From Ignavibacteria bacterium (GTDB lineage Bacteria; Bacteroidota; Ignavibacteria; Tepidaquicellales; Tepidaquicellaceae), in the NCBI GenBank assembly GCA_016783945.1, contig JADHVP010000011.1, positions 1-46,850 of the forward strand: a DNA stretch of 46,850 bases. The letters are read 5' to 3'. Position 1 is the first letter of the stretch; each line of letters starts with the position of its first letter. Both the position numbers and the translations under genes were made by a program. Positions 16,536-26,785 of the stretch are shown here, in pieces. The notes below the pieces were generated by a model. It did not search any database, was not told the DNA's origin, and worked only from the letters and a program-made list of their open reading frames with translations.

Positions 16536-17030
16536 ATGAAAAAAAGAGGGCAGAAGTTTTCTTCAATAAAACCGTGGAAGGTTCTTAATAAAGAATTAAT
16601 CCTTTTCAGGATTGACTTCGCCCTCTTATATTTAAATCAAAATTTTCAATATAATTTAGTAAAATTTTTGCAAAAGGATAATAGTAAAATTAATATTTGT
16701 CAAAGAAAATATGAGAAACTCCTTTCGGAGGTGCTCCGATTAAATCACTTTCAGCGATCAGTGCCTGAGGGGGAAGGAGATTCTCTTTACAAAAGTTCTT
16801 TCTCAAATTACGGTAGTACATCTGTAAATTACGATAGTACTCTTATAAATCACAATAGTACTCTTATAAATTACGAGATTGCCGACCTGAAGGCACAGGT
16901 TTCGGTTAAACTTGCCGAAGCACGTCTTTTGAGAATTGAAATTAAGGGCTTTGCAGATATGGTAGAAAACCTTGCAAGAGGACTGCACAGCGATAATCCC
17001 GAGAAACTTGTCGAGTATGGTATAAAATAA
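16536..17030 (+). CDS. N-terminal part of a frameshifted fibronectin-III-containing protein
   Basis: From the ATG at 16536 the frame gives 164 residues (MKKRGQKFSSIKPWKVLNKE...EKLVEYGIK) with a helical C-terminal stretch (LKAQVSVKLAEARLLRIEIK). From memory, Ignavibacteria carry similar ~200-250-residue proteins in which this part runs directly into a single fibronectin-III domain. Here the frame ends at TAA 17028-17030, but the -1 frame continues without stop as IRKPPEP into the next piece. A single lost base in the ATAAAATAAG run would explain it. The gene is therefore probably disrupted, or this is a sequencing error. The protein also has an unusual threefold heptad insertion (16806-16868). 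Confidence 0.6.
   Translation: MKKRGQKFSSIKPWKVLNKELILFRIDFALLYLNQNFQYNLVKFLQKDNSKINICQRKYEKLLSEVLRLNHFQRSVPEGEGDSLYKSSFSNYGSTSVNYDSTLINHNSTLINYEIADLKAQVSVKLAEARLLRIEIKGFADMVENLARGLHSDNPEKLVEYGIK
16806..16868 (+). repeat. Three tandem 21-bp repeats inside the gene at 16536
   Basis: Units at 16806-16826, 16827-16847 and 16848-16868 are variants of AATTACGATAGTACTCTTATA and encode NYGSTSV, NYDSTLI, NHNSTLI, with a fourth partial start at 16869. The unit length keeps the frame, so copy number can vary without breaking the protein. Confidence 0.85.
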
Positions 17031-17062
17031 GAAAACCCCCGGAACCAACGTCTAAACCTTCT

Positions 17063-17347
17063 ATGGTATTAACGCTTGTTCTAGAAGATGATACTGACGG
17101 TGTTGGTTTTGTATTATCATTACAAGAACCCGACGATGAAGCAGAACATTATGATTGGAAGAAAGGTATCGGTGCAGACCCGAAAGATGACCTGACCGTA
17201 CCTGCAATGTCATTTCTTATTTCAACAACGAAGTCTCAGTACCTCGATGATGATGTGCCCAAAGGTGAACGCATATTTTATTCAGTTCGTGCTGTAAATT
17301 CAAAAGGCGATGGTCCCTGGAGTGCACCTGTGAGCAGGGTGCAGTAA
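17063..17347 (+). CDS. Fibronectin-III fragment, C-terminal part of the frameshifted gene
   Basis: The 94-residue frame reads like one fibronectin type III domain, ending IFYSVRAVNSKGDGPWSAPVSRVQ, the usual G-strand of that fold. Its frame is -1 to the preceding piece and stays open back to the shift point at ~17027, so the two are one gene broken by a single-base deletion. The ATG at 17063 has no visible ribosome site, so independent translation is doubtful. Confidence 0.6.
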   Translation: MVLTLVLEDDTDGVGFVLSLQEPDDEAEHYDWKKGIGADPKDDLTVPAMSFLISTTKSQYLDDDVPKGERIFYSVRAVNSKGDGPWSAPVSRVQ

Positions 17348-17372
17348 TGAAAAAGTAGATTTAATTATTCGT

Positions 17373-17404
17373 ATGGAGTGTGTTTGTATCATATAGCACT
17401 CCAT
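17373..17404. terminator. Hairpin after the fibronectin-III gene
   Basis: ATGGAGTG (17373-17380) pairs with CACTCCAT (17397-17404) across a 16-base loop. There is no clear T-tract, so function as a terminator is uncertain. Confidence 0.35.
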
Positions 17405-17456
17405 TCGGATAGATTGATTGTGAAAATTTTGCAAACCAAATAAGGATATTAATAAA

Positions 17457-19505
17457 ATGAAAAAGCTAATAATTACAATTTTTTTATTGCTGGTTTTTTT
17501 CAAAATAGAAGGAGAATGTAGTACAGATTCATCAAGATATTTTCCGCTTCAAGCAGGTAATGCTTTCTATTATTTAAAAATACGAAGTAATCCTGGAGGT
17601 CCTGTCTCATCATATATAATCTCCAGAATTACTCATTCAAAAGTATTTCATAATAAAACATATTATTATTGTACTAATTTTAAAGGATATTTGTATAATG
17701 ATCTTTATCTTCGTTATGATTCTATTACAGGTAATCTTGTACATTATGATTCTTTGAATATAAATTGTAATTATGAACTTGCTCATTATAATCTTGCTGC
17801 AGAAATTGGTGATTCATGCGGGACAAGCTGCATAGATCATCGTAATTATAAGTGTTATGGAATCAATGATACTATTCTCTATGATCTTACAACAAGAGTA
17901 AAGAAGTTTTCTTATTATACCACAAATTACGGATGGGTACACCGTGGAAATACTTATTTTGCAAAAGATCTGGGAATGATTTACCATTATTGGATCACAC
18001 ATAATAATTCATATGTATCCGAAAAGTATATTATGTTAGGTGCAAAAGTTAATGGTATTGTATATGGAGATACTACCCATGGATTTCGTGATTTTTCTGC
18101 CGAGTCGTTTGTTAGTTTTCCGGAAATTTTTCTTAAGGATACAGCGTATCAAATAGTAGCAAGTATTAAAAATAATGGTGATTATGATGAGACAGGCGTT
18201 CCGATAAAATTATTAATTAATGACATTGAAGTTGAGCAGCAGTTTCTAGGTATTCCTTTTAGAGGATTTGAAAAGATAGGATTTATGTGGGCTCCGCCCG
18301 ACACTGGTAGTTATAAAATCGCTGTGGTTTCTGTTCTTGATTCTGATCAGGTACGGTATAACGATACTTTAAAAAAGAATGTTACTGTGGTCCCAGTGAT
18401 AAACGATTTTTCAGCAGGTCCATTTATTGATTTTCCATTTTTATTTATGAAAGACAGCACTTATCATATCAAAGCACTTATAAATAATGAAGGAAACGTA
18501 TATGAGAGCAATGTGCCTATAAGATTTTTGATTAATAAATTGCAGGTTGGTTATTATTTGTTAAGTATCCCAAGAGGAGAAGTCGATTCTGTTGATTTTA
18601 TATGGACACCGCATATAACCGGGGACTATAATATAGCAATTGCCTGTGCTTTGCCCACTGATAGTAATCGTACCAATGATACAGTTAAGGCAGACATTAG
18701 TGTATATTCATCACTTCCTTTGTCTATTTTCTGTGATGATTTCAGTGGTGGTATTGCTAATTGGATTATAACTCACGATAGTGGTGCTTGCTTCTGGCAG
18801 ATATATTCACCCCCTTATCCAAATGCTTACACACTTCCTGCAACATCATCTGGAGCTGTTTTAGCTGCCGACGCAAATGTGTGCGGATACGGAAATACTT
18901 TACTATCGACCGCTACTATTATAGAAAATGTTGATTGTTCTGTATATGAGAGTGTTTATCTTGAATTCGATAATGATTGGAATGGAGTAAATAATTACGA
19001 TTATGCAATTATTGATGTGAGCTATGATGGAGGTGTAAATTGGGAGACAATTATTAGTTGGGGTAAAAATGATGTGAGAAATACTCGAAATAATTATTAC
19101 CTGCCTGGTGCCGACGGTAATCCAAATGTCAGAGTAAGGTTTATAACACGACAGGGAGGAGGACATGATTGGTGGGCAATAGATAATGTTTGCATAAAAG
19201 GATTCCCGCTAACAGGCTTAGCACAAAACAGCAAGATTCCAACTGAATACGCTTTAATGCAAAACTATCCCAATCCCTTCAATCCAACAACAAAAATAAA
19301 ATTCGACCTTCCGAAATCAACGCATGCGAAATTGATTATCTACGACATACTTGGAAGGGAAGTTACCACACTCGTAAATGAAAAATTAAATGCAGGGAGC
19401 TATATAATGGATTGGTATGCGAGTAGTTATCCGAGCGGTGTGTATTTTTACAGATTAATTACTAAAGATTTTTCACAAACTAAAAAAATGTTGTTAATAA
19501 AATAA
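17457..19505 (+). CDS. Secreted T9SS protein with two CARDB-like domains and a jelly-roll module
   Basis: The 682-residue protein starts [19 protein letters not shown], a signal peptide. After an unknown N-terminal region (~20-215) come two CARDB-like beta domains ([20 protein letters not shown]... and [20 protein letters not shown]...), each ending in a TGSYKIAV / TGDYNIAI strand. Next is a MAM-like jelly-roll module ([12 protein letters not shown] ... [14 protein letters not shown]), then a T9SS sorting tail ([18 protein letters not shown]). The last ~290 residues are closely repeated in the next gene. No catalytic residues are recognised; a surface or adhesin role is inferred. Confidence 0.85.
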   Translation: MKKLIITIFLLLVFFKIEGECSTDSSRYFPLQAGNAFYYLKIRSNPGGPVSSYIISRITHSKVFHNKTYYYCTNFKGYLYNDLYLRYDSITGNLVHYDSLNINCNYELAHYNLAAEIGDSCGTSCIDHRNYKCYGINDTILYDLTTRVKKFSYYTTNYGWVHRGNTYFAKDLGMIYHYWITHNNSYVSEKYIMLGAKVNGIVYGDTTHGFRDFSAESFVSFPEIFLKDTAYQIVASIKNNGDYDETGVPIKLLINDIEVEQQFLGIPFRGFEKIGFMWAPPDTGSYKIAVVSVLDSDQVRYNDTLKKNVTVVPVINDFSAGPFIDFPFLFMKDSTYHIKALINNEGNVYESNVPIRFLINKLQVGYYLLSIPRGEVDSVDFIWTPHITGDYNIAIACALPTDSNRTNDTVKADISVYSSLPLSIFCDDFSGGIANWIITHDSGACFWQIYSPPYPNAYTLPATSSGAVLAADANVCGYGNTLLSTATIIENVDCSVYESVYLEFDNDWNGVNNYDYAIIDVSYDGGVNWETIISWGKNDVRNTRNNYYLPGADGNPNVRVRFITRQGGGHDWWAIDNVCIKGFPLTGLAQNSKIPTEYALMQNYPNPFNPTTKIKFDLPKSTHAKLIIYDILGREVTTLVNEKLNAGSYIMDWYASSYPSGVYFYRLITKDFSQTKKMLLIK

Positions 19506-19533
19506 ATAATCCGATAAAGGAGGGATTATTAAT

Positions 19534-22325
19534 ATGAAAAAAATATTACTATTCTTAGTACTGCTCATAACAATGAGCGCCAATGCACAATGGGTGCCAT
19601 CTGACGGAGTGTATGGGGAAAAGTCCGATCTTTAATTACGTCAGGTGTTTACATTTTTGCAGGGACAGATAACTTCGGTGTTTTCGTCTCTTCAAACAAT
19701 GGTGCAAACTGGACACAAACTCCATTGAACAATAAAATAGTCAATGCGCTTGCTGTTAGCGGAGGGAACGTACTTGCAGGAACAACTGGAAGTGGTGTGT
19801 ATATTTCAACTAACAATGGAGTAAGCTGGACACAAACATCATTTAATTATAAAACTGTTTATTCAATTCTTGCTTCAGGTAATAATATTTATGCTGGAAC
19901 AACAAGAAGTGGTGTATATATTTCTACTGATAATGGAGCAAATTGGACACAGACTTCATTGAACAATAAATCTATTTTATCTTTATCCATTAGCGGAAAT
20001 AGTTTATATGCAGGAGCAAACTTAGGTGTTTATCTTTCAACTAATAATGGTAATAGCTGGACTAATATCGGTTTAAACTCACTTATTAACCGTTCTTTGT
20101 TAAACGTTGGAAGTTACTTATATTCTGCAACAGTCCATAGCGGTGTTTATTATACAACAAACAATGGTAATAGTTGGATTCAAACATCTTTGAATAATCA
20201 ATCAAGTTATTCACTTTTAAGTGTAGGAAATTCTATTTATGCTGGAACAAACAAAGGACTCTTTCAATCTACAAATAGTGGAACATCGTGGAATCTAACA
20301 CTCAATAATTCATCTATTCGTTCATTGACTAACAATGGAAATAATATTTTTGCAGGTGCGGAAAGGCAGGGTATCTATTTTTCTACCAATAGTGGTACAA
20401 CTTGGTCTCAAATTGGATTAAATAATTTAATTGTAAATTGTCTCGCTTTAAAAGGAAACAATCTTTTTTCAGGAACACTTTATCATGGCGTTTATGTCTC
20501 TACTAATAATGGTATCAAATGGACACAAACTTCATTAAACAATAAACATATTAGGGGTCTTACATCTTTTGGGAACAATATAATTACAGGTACAAATCAT
20601 GAAGTATATGTTTCTTCAAATGATGGAGTTGATTGGATACAAACAAATAATTTAGGAGGTTATTTGTGTTCTAACAACACAAATACTTTTTTGGGTACAA
20701 ATTCCACCGGGATTTATAAATCAACTAATGGTGGAATCAATTGGACACTATGTACAAGTAGTATTCATCCTTATATAATTGTTGCTCTCGGAAATAATAT
20801 TTATGCAAGTGATGTCTCTGGCTCATACTATTCAACTGATAATGGAAATAATTGGAGTTCTTTAGGGTTAGAAAATAAAGATGTAACCTCATTTGCAAAT
20901 ATTGGAAATTATATATTTGCAGGTACTTGGGGAGATGGTGTTTTGTTCTCAACCAATAATGGTGTAAATTGGACGCAGACTGCATTGAATAAAACTGTTC
21001 GTTCACTTTTTTCAAGCGGGAATATTTTATTCGCAGGTAGTCAAAGTAATGGTATTTATATATCAACCAATAATGGAGCTAGTTGGATACAGAAAAATGA
21101 GGGTTTTGGTTTAATTATACCAACAAGTAATGCATTGATTATTTCGAACAATTATATATTCGCAGGAACATTTCATTATTCTGTTTGGCGAAGACACCTT
21201 TCAGAGATTATTTCTGGAAATCACGACTTCTCTGCCGGTCCATTTATAGATTTCCCAGAAGTGTTTATAAAAGATTCAAGCTATCATATTAAAGCAAGGA
21301 TTACAAACGAAGGCAGGGAACCTGAGACAAATGTCCCGATAAGATTCTTAATAAATGGTACTCAAGTAGGATACTATTTACGAACTCTTCCAGCAGGAGG
21401 TATCGACACTGTCGATTTCACCTGGACACCTCATACTGCAGGAGACTTTAACGTTGCGATTGCATCTGCTTTGCCTACGGATATTAACCGTTCTAACGAT
21501 ACGGTTAAGACAGACGTCAGAGTGTATTCTTCACCTGCTTTACCAATATTCTGTGATGATTTTTCAGGAGGTACAGCAAACTGGACAATAACTAACGATG
21601 GAGGGACTTGTGTCTGGCAGACGTACTCTCCTCCTTATCCGAATGTTTACTCACTTCCTGCAACATCATCGGGTGCAGTCTTATCTGCCGATGCGGATGA
21701 TTGCGGTTCAGGAACAACTTTACTTTCGACTGCTACGATAATAGAGAATGTAGACTGCTCTTTGTTTGAGAACATTTATCTTGAATTCGACAATGACTGG
21801 AATGCGATAGATGAACAGGATTCTGCTATTGTCGAGGTAAGCTATGATGGTGGTACGAGTTGGTCTTCAGTAGTTGCATGGGGTGGAACTGATATAAGAA
21901 ATACACAGGAGAGTTATACTCTCCCCGGTGCTGATGCAAATCCAAGTGTCAGGATAAGATTCAGGTCAATACAGCCCGGTTGGGATTGGTGGTGGACAAT
22001 AGATAATGTATGTCTCAAGGGATTTCCTGTAACAGGTCTAACACAAAACAGTAAGATTCCGACTAAATATGCTTTAATGCAGAACTACCCCAATCCATTT
22101 AATCCCACAACAAAAATAAGATTCGATCTTCCAAAGTCAACACAAGCGAAACTGATTATCTACGACATACTTGGAAGGGAAGTTACTACACTCGTAAATG
22201 AAAAATTAAATGCAGGGAGTTACGAGGTTGAGTGGAATGGGAGTAGTTATCCGAGCGGTGTGTATTTTTATAGATTGATTACTAAAGATTTTTCGCAAAC
22301 TAAAAAGATGTTGATGATAAAATAG
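19534..22325 (+). CDS. T9SS beta-propeller surface protein with a frameshift near its start
   Basis: An ATG at 19534, after AGGAGGG (19518-19524), begins a signal peptide (ILLFLVLLITMSANAQ) but the frame ends at TAA 19633-19635. Adding one G to the GGGG run at 19615-19618 joins it as YGGKVRSLITSGVYIFAGT to the long frame that is open to 22325 (longest ATG start 19725, 866 residues). That part has ~14 propeller-type repeats of the form VYISTNNGVSWTQTSL...NNIYAGT, then one CARDB-like domain, the same jelly-roll module as the previous gene, and a T9SS tail. Without the repair the product would lack its export signal. The single-base loss in a homopolymer could be real or a sequence error. Confidence 0.8.
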
Positions 22326-22347
22326 TGATAACTATTTTATCAGAAAT

Positions 22348-22366
22348 CCGCCTTAGGCGGGGTTTT
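22348..22366 (+). terminator. Rho-independent terminator after the propeller protein
   Basis: CCGCC-TTA-GGCGG (22348-22360) followed by GGTTTT. It is a short GC-rich hairpin about 20 bp after the stop codon. Confidence 0.7.
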
Positions 22367-22409
22367 AATAAAATAAAAGAGCGTTACCTCCTTACGTACG
22401 CTTCATATG

Positions 22410-22452
22410 AAAGGGATGTCAGTAAAAACTATAAACTGTCATCCCTTTTCCA
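22410..22452. terminator. Second hairpin with T-tract
   Basis: AAAGGGATGTCAGT (22410-22423) pairs with ACTGTCATCCCTTT, with one bulge, and is followed by TTC. The same GGGATG...CATCCC design occurs at 24749-24786. The 382-bp gap 22326-22707 otherwise contains only the sigma-54-like site. Confidence 0.55.
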
Positions 22453-22593
22453 TATCTATCCATTGAAATAAATCCCTGATTTAATGAATTATATATGATA
22501 GTCTGAGATTTATGTGTATAGTGCAAATACTATTAATTATGAGTATTTATTCTTAAAAAAGCCTCAAAATTTGATAAAAATAGGGAATTATTC

Positions 22594-22609
22594 TGGCATA
22601 AGAATTGTA
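22594..22609 (+). promoter_or_regulatory. Possible sigma-54 promoter for the second S15/CocE gene
   Basis: TGGCATAAGAATTGTA has the -24 GG and ten-base spacing, with GT in place of GC at -12. It lies 98 bp before the ATG at 22708. It is weaker than the site at 8421 but precedes a paralogue of the last gene of that operon. Confidence 0.4.
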
Positions 22610-22707
22610 CTTAATATGTGGGAATGAATTTAAATTTCCAATTAACATAATGAATTAATCATTTTAAAAATATATAAACTAAATTTCAAACTAATAATTA
22701 CTTACTC

Positions 22708-24711
22708 ATGAAAAACTTTAGTTATTCAAAAATCTTCAAGTTTCAAATTCTACAAATATTGATTGCAGTTTTGCTATTCTCTTCAATAAATTTGCAAGCA
22801 CAGAACAGACCTCCAAAAAAATTGGATAGTTATGAATTCAAATTATTACCATCACCTCTTCCACAGACCGATGATCCGTATATTGTCATTAAAAATGATT
22901 TCTTTCTGACATTAAGGGATAATATGAAAATGGATTGCTCGAAGTTTTACCCAAATGTTGGGAATATATATTTACCCAATGGATATCCTGTTGTTGTGAT
23001 GGTTCACGGATACGGTGACAGGAAGGAAACACTAGAAAATTTCGCATTTGCACAGTCTCAATATAATTATGTTGTTTATACTTACAGCGTAAGAGGTCAG
23101 GGTAATTCAGAAGGTCTGTCAAATCTCATTAGCATGACAGAAGCAGAAGACCTGATGGAATTTGTCAATTATATAAAAGTCGATAACGTCGGAGGTGACT
23201 CTTCCAAAATAATGATTATGGGTGGTTCACAGGGTGGTACGCTACCTTACATGGCAGCCAGTAACGGGATGAATGTTGCCGGAATTATTTCAGCACTTTC
23301 ATCACCTAAGTTCGCAAGCAGCTGGATGGAAAACGGTTGTGCAAAAATGACTCTTTTATGGTCGATAGAATACACACCGGACACAGTTAGGTACAATTCA
23401 ACCGTTAATGCAATGTCTGATTGGATTTATGCATCAGGAGTTAAGTCTGATAAGTGGGACAGCCTGGAGTACTATATGCCTCTTGGCAGGGATTTCATGG
23501 ATAAGGTTCAATATAACCAGGTCCCGATATTGATTGAAAACTCATGGCAGGATTACTTCTTTAATGCAAGAAATGGAATTGAGTCATTGCCTTTACAGTT
23601 TCCATTCAGGATTTATTTCGGTGCAGTTATGGGACATGGCGGAGATATATCTGAATCTGAAAACCAATGGCACATGAATTTCTTTAACGAGTGGTTTTAT
23701 TATTACATTTGGGGTATTGACAATAATCTGCCGAACAGACCAAAATTTCATTACGCATTAACAACTTATCCATGGACTACAAACGGTATGTGGTCTTTTG
23801 TACATGACAGCTCATCCGTCTGGCCCCCTGAGAATGTAAACGGTATAAAGTTTTATATTAACAAAAAGAATAAAAAACTTTCATTAACTTCCAGTGGGAA
23901 AGATAAAGACCAGGTAAATTTTAAAAATGATGTAAAAAAGAACTATACACTTCAAACAGCGGTGTACAGCGAGTTCACGGGTTCGGAATTCAACAAGAAT
24001 TTTAAGAAAAAAGAATTAGTCTATGATACCGAACCTTTTACAAGTGAAGTCCAGTTGATAGGTACACCAAAGGTGCATTTAGATTATGAATCAGACAAAG
24101 ATATTTGCCAGTATAATTTCCAGATTTATGAAGTAAAAGCCGATAATACAATTCATTTAATTAACAGAGCCAATTATACAGACAGGTATTATACTAAGAA
24201 AGATAGAAGGACAAAGGACATAGAAGGATTATCATTTGCCCATCAGTTTTCTGCGGGAAGCAAATTGAGGTTAATTGTTACCAACCTGGATACTTCTCCG
24301 GATGATTTTGATTTTCTTAATACGAATCCACACGTTCTTCCTGTAATGGAAAAAAGTACTAACAAGATATACACAAAAAATACTTATATCGAACTTCCGC
24401 TTAAAGGATTCACCAGTGATTACTTTATTGCAGGGAATGAACCCGAAGTAAAGCTTTACCAGAATTATCCAAATCCGTTTAATCCAACCACGAATATTAA
24501 ATTTGAAATACCAAAGGATTACAATGGTCTGGTCACGTTGAACATCTATGATATAACCGGTAGAGAAATTGCTAAATTAGTAAATCAAAATCTCACAACC
24601 GGACAATATAATGTTAGTTGGAATGCGAATAATTTTGCAACGGGAATTTATTTCTATAAATTGGACGCAGGTGATTTCTCGGAAGTTAAAAGAATGATAT
24701 TGATCAAATAA
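22708..24711 (+). CDS. S15/CocE-NonD family hydrolase with T9SS tail (paralogue 2)
   Basis: The 667-residue protein is very like that at 14004 along its whole length: a signal peptide (VLLFSSINLQAQ), nucleophile GGSQGG (S174), ENSWQDYFFN, GAVMGHGGD, the jelly-roll region FAHQFSAGSKLRLIVTNLDT, and a T9SS tail ([36 protein letters not shown]). The two are clear duplicates. It faces two tail-less paralogues on the other strand. As for paralogue 1, activity on X-Pro peptides or on esters is possible; the secreted location is well supported. Confidence 0.87.
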   Translation: MKNFSYSKIFKFQILQILIAVLLFSSINLQAQNRPPKKLDSYEFKLLPSPLPQTDDPYIVIKNDFFLTLRDNMKMDCSKFYPNVGNIYLPNGYPVVVMVHGYGDRKETLENFAFAQSQYNYVVYTYSVRGQGNSEGLSNLISMTEAEDLMEFVNYIKVDNVGGDSSKIMIMGGSQGGTLPYMAASNGMNVAGIISALSSPKFASSWMENGCAKMTLLWSIEYTPDTVRYNSTVNAMSDWIYASGVKSDKWDSLEYYMPLGRDFMDKVQYNQVPILIENSWQDYFFNARNGIESLPLQFPFRIYFGAVMGHGGDISESENQWHMNFFNEWFYYYIWGIDNNLPNRPKFHYALTTYPWTTNGMWSFVHDSSSVWPPENVNGIKFYINKKNKKLSLTSSGKDKDQVNFKNDVKKNYTLQTAVYSEFTGSEFNKNFKKKELVYDTEPFTSEVQLIGTPKVHLDYESDKDICQYNFQIYEVKADNTIHLINRANYTDRYYTKKDRRTKDIEGLSFAHQFSAGSKLRLIVTNLDTSPDDFDFLNTNPHVLPVMEKSTNKIYTKNTYIELPLKGFTSDYFIAGNEPEVKLYQNYPNPFNPTTNIKFEIPKDYNGLVTLNIYDITGREIAKLVNQNLTTGQYNVSWNANNFATGIYFYKLDAGDFSEVKRMILIK

Positions 24712-24748
24712 GAATTTAGCATATACGCTCCTTTCGAATAACGTAATA

Positions 24749-24786
24749 AAAAGGGATGGCTGATAAAAAGTCATCCCTTTCTTTTT
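24749..24786. terminator. Bidirectional terminator between convergent hydrolase genes
   Basis: AAAGGGATGGC (24750-24760) pairs with CATCCCTTT (24772-24780), followed by CTTTTT, and preceded by a T-rich complement on the other strand. It sits between two convergent stop codons (24711 and 24797). Confidence 0.7.
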
Positions 24787-24796
24787 ATACAAAATT

Positions 24797-26464
24797 TCAG
24801 AAACTCTCTTTTATTGGAAGCTCTACGAACGTAGCATTGTTATGACCGAAGTATATGGTACTCTTACCATTTTCTAATATAGGAAGCACGAAAGGATTGC
24901 TTCTCAAAAAACTGTCACCGCTGCGAGTATCAAGATTAGTGATAATAATTCGAATACGATTACCTTTGCTGAAGATGTGTGCCTGCGAATTTCCTTCGAT
25001 TGTTAATTCCTTTTTTGAATGTGGTATATTATTCCGGTCTGAGTAATTAATACTTGTTACAAACTTCATGCTGTTATCCGGAAAAACTTCCCATACCTGA
25101 AAATTGAACTGACAAACAAAAGCATTTGAAGTATAAACTAAATTTAGTTTTGGAATACCGATCATGTTGTAATTCCAATCCAAAGGGCTGGTGTCAAAGT
25201 AAATGCTGTCTTTTTTGAATTTTGAATTGAAAACCGAGCCTGTGAATTCGTAGTTTACAGCTTCTTCCATGGTTAACTTATTGTCGGTAATTTCATTGCG
25301 GAATGAAATAGTATCGTTAATTCCATAAAAAGGAAAGGTCTGTAAATTATTTCCAGGGTGAAGATAAAACTTTTCTCTTTTCAAACCATCATCAGGAAAG
25401 GATTGAGATATATATCTTGAATACGTCCAGTTGTTGTTGTTCAAAGGATAAGAGCTGAATGTGTAAGTGATTCTATCTTCATCTTTAGTTCCATTTGGCA
25501 AATCGTATAGCCAGTACTCGAGCCATTTATCGAGTTTATTGTTTATGTATATGTCTTCTGCAGCATCATATTCAGAACCATGCCCGCTTAATGGTCCGAA
25601 GTACATAGTGTAATCACATTTTAAAAGCCTGCCTGCTTTTATCATTCCGTTAGCGTTAAAATATTTATCCTGAAAAGAATTTGCAAAAGATGCAGGGATT
25701 ACGCTGGTGCCAACGTGTTTCATAAAATCTCTTTCCTGTGGGAAGTAATATTGCAAGCTGTCCCATTTGTCTTTTTCTCCGGACAGTATCCATTCCCTGT
25801 ATCTTTTAACTTGCGGACTGTATCTTACGATTGATTTATCATAGCTAAGAGACCACAGCAGTGACATCTTAATGCATCCGTTTTCTATCCAGTTTGAAGC
25901 AAACAGAGGTGATGCAAGGTCTGATACTATACATCTAACATATAAACCATTACAAACTGCCATAAATGGGATGATGCCGCCTTGTGATGCACCGATGACA
26001 CCAATTCGTTCTTTATCTATTTTCTCATTATCTTTTAAGTAATCGATAATTTCGATCAGGTCATTCATTTCAGTAATACTTATGAAGTCTGATTTACCTT
26101 TTGATTCACCCTGTCCTCTCATAGAAAAAGTAAATGTGTAGTATCCGTATTTTGCATAGTCCTCAGCGGAAGGTGACATCTCATACTTTGATTTTCCGAA
26201 ACCTGCACAGTAAACCAAACAGGACCAACCCTGTTGTGGTGGAGTCGTATCAGGAATGAAAGAAGAACAATCAAGATTTATTCCGTCACTCATTCTTACG
26301 AAGAAATCTTTTTTGTTAACAGGATAATTTTTGTTTAAACTTTTCTGAGGAAAAAGTATCGCAGGGTATACGACAATTACTATAAAGATTAGTATTTTAG
26401 AAATGCAGGTTATCGGTTTTATCAATTGCAAATTAGTTTTGTTTTGCAATATATAAAAATTCAT
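24797..26464 (-). CDS. S15/CocE-NonD family hydrolase, no T9SS tail (paralogue 3)
   Basis: The 555-residue protein has an N-terminal hydrophobic segment (ISKILIFIVIVVYPAILF), the nucleophile GASQGG (S160), a probable acid in ANSFQDKYFN, a probable His in PLSGHGSEYD, and the jelly-roll end (SQAHIFSKGNRIRIIITNLDT). It stops right after the VELPI strand where the paralogues at 14004 and 22708 continue into a sorting domain. It is thus likely periplasmic or inner-membrane tethered. It is oriented with the gene at 26786 but separated by 321 bp of repeat. Confidence 0.83.
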   Translation of the reverse strand: MNFYILQNKTNLQLIKPITCISKILIFIVIVVYPAILFPQKSLNKNYPVNKKDFFVRMSDGINLDCSSFIPDTTPPQQGWSCLVYCAGFGKSKYEMSPSAEDYAKYGYYTFTFSMRGQGESKGKSDFISITEMNDLIEIIDYLKDNEKIDKERIGVIGASQGGIIPFMAVCNGLYVRCIVSDLASPLFASNWIENGCIKMSLLWSLSYDKSIVRYSPQVKRYREWILSGEKDKWDSLQYYFPQERDFMKHVGTSVIPASFANSFQDKYFNANGMIKAGRLLKCDYTMYFGPLSGHGSEYDAAEDIYINNKLDKWLEYWLYDLPNGTKDEDRITYTFSSYPLNNNNWTYSRYISQSFPDDGLKREKFYLHPGNNLQTFPFYGINDTISFRNEITDNKLTMEEAVNYEFTGSVFNSKFKKDSIYFDTSPLDWNYNMIGIPKLNLVYTSNAFVCQFNFQVWEVFPDNSMKFVTSINYSDRNNIPHSKKELTIEGNSQAHIFSKGNRIRIIITNLDTRSGDSFLRSNPFVLPILENGKSTIYFGHNNATFVELPIKESF

Positions 26465-26560
26465 ATACCAGAGAAACAGAGAAATGTAATGATGAGTAAG
26501 TTAAATATTTAAGAGGAATTAAATTATATCTTACTTAATTCAAATTGAAAACATGAAAAG

Positions 26561-26742
26561 TTCAAATAACAAATCTCATAAATCAAATAATACTCAAATT
26601 CCAAATTCTATCTATCGCAGTTCTTTACGGAAAAAGCTGATTCTAATACATAAATTTATCTATTAGAATTGATGATTTTGATATTTGTTTTTTAATAATT
26701 GGAATTTATTTGGATTTTGGCTTTTGTGTTTTGTTATTTTTT
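26561..26742. repeat. AT-rich inverted repeat between two hydrolase genes
   Basis: The left part 26561-26608 (TTCAAATAACAAATCTCATA..., ACTCAAATTCCAAATTC) is an imperfect inverted copy of 26670-26742 (TTGATATTTGTT..., AATTGGAATTTATTTGGATT). It is the same family as 16078-16247. The gap 26465-26785 contains no gene. Confidence 0.6.
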
Positions 26743-26785
26743 ATAATTAAATGTTTGTAAGTCTTTATTAAGGATAATATCTAAT

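Noticed and set aside
16806-16868. CRISPR-like repeats
   Set aside because: The three 21-bp units are directly tandem with no spacers and keep the reading frame of a protein gene.
17020-17045. Programmed -1 frameshift in the fibronectin-III gene
   Set aside because: ATAAAATAAG is not a canonical X XXY YYZ slippery site and no downstream stem-loop or pseudoknot is apparent; a one-base deletion is simpler.
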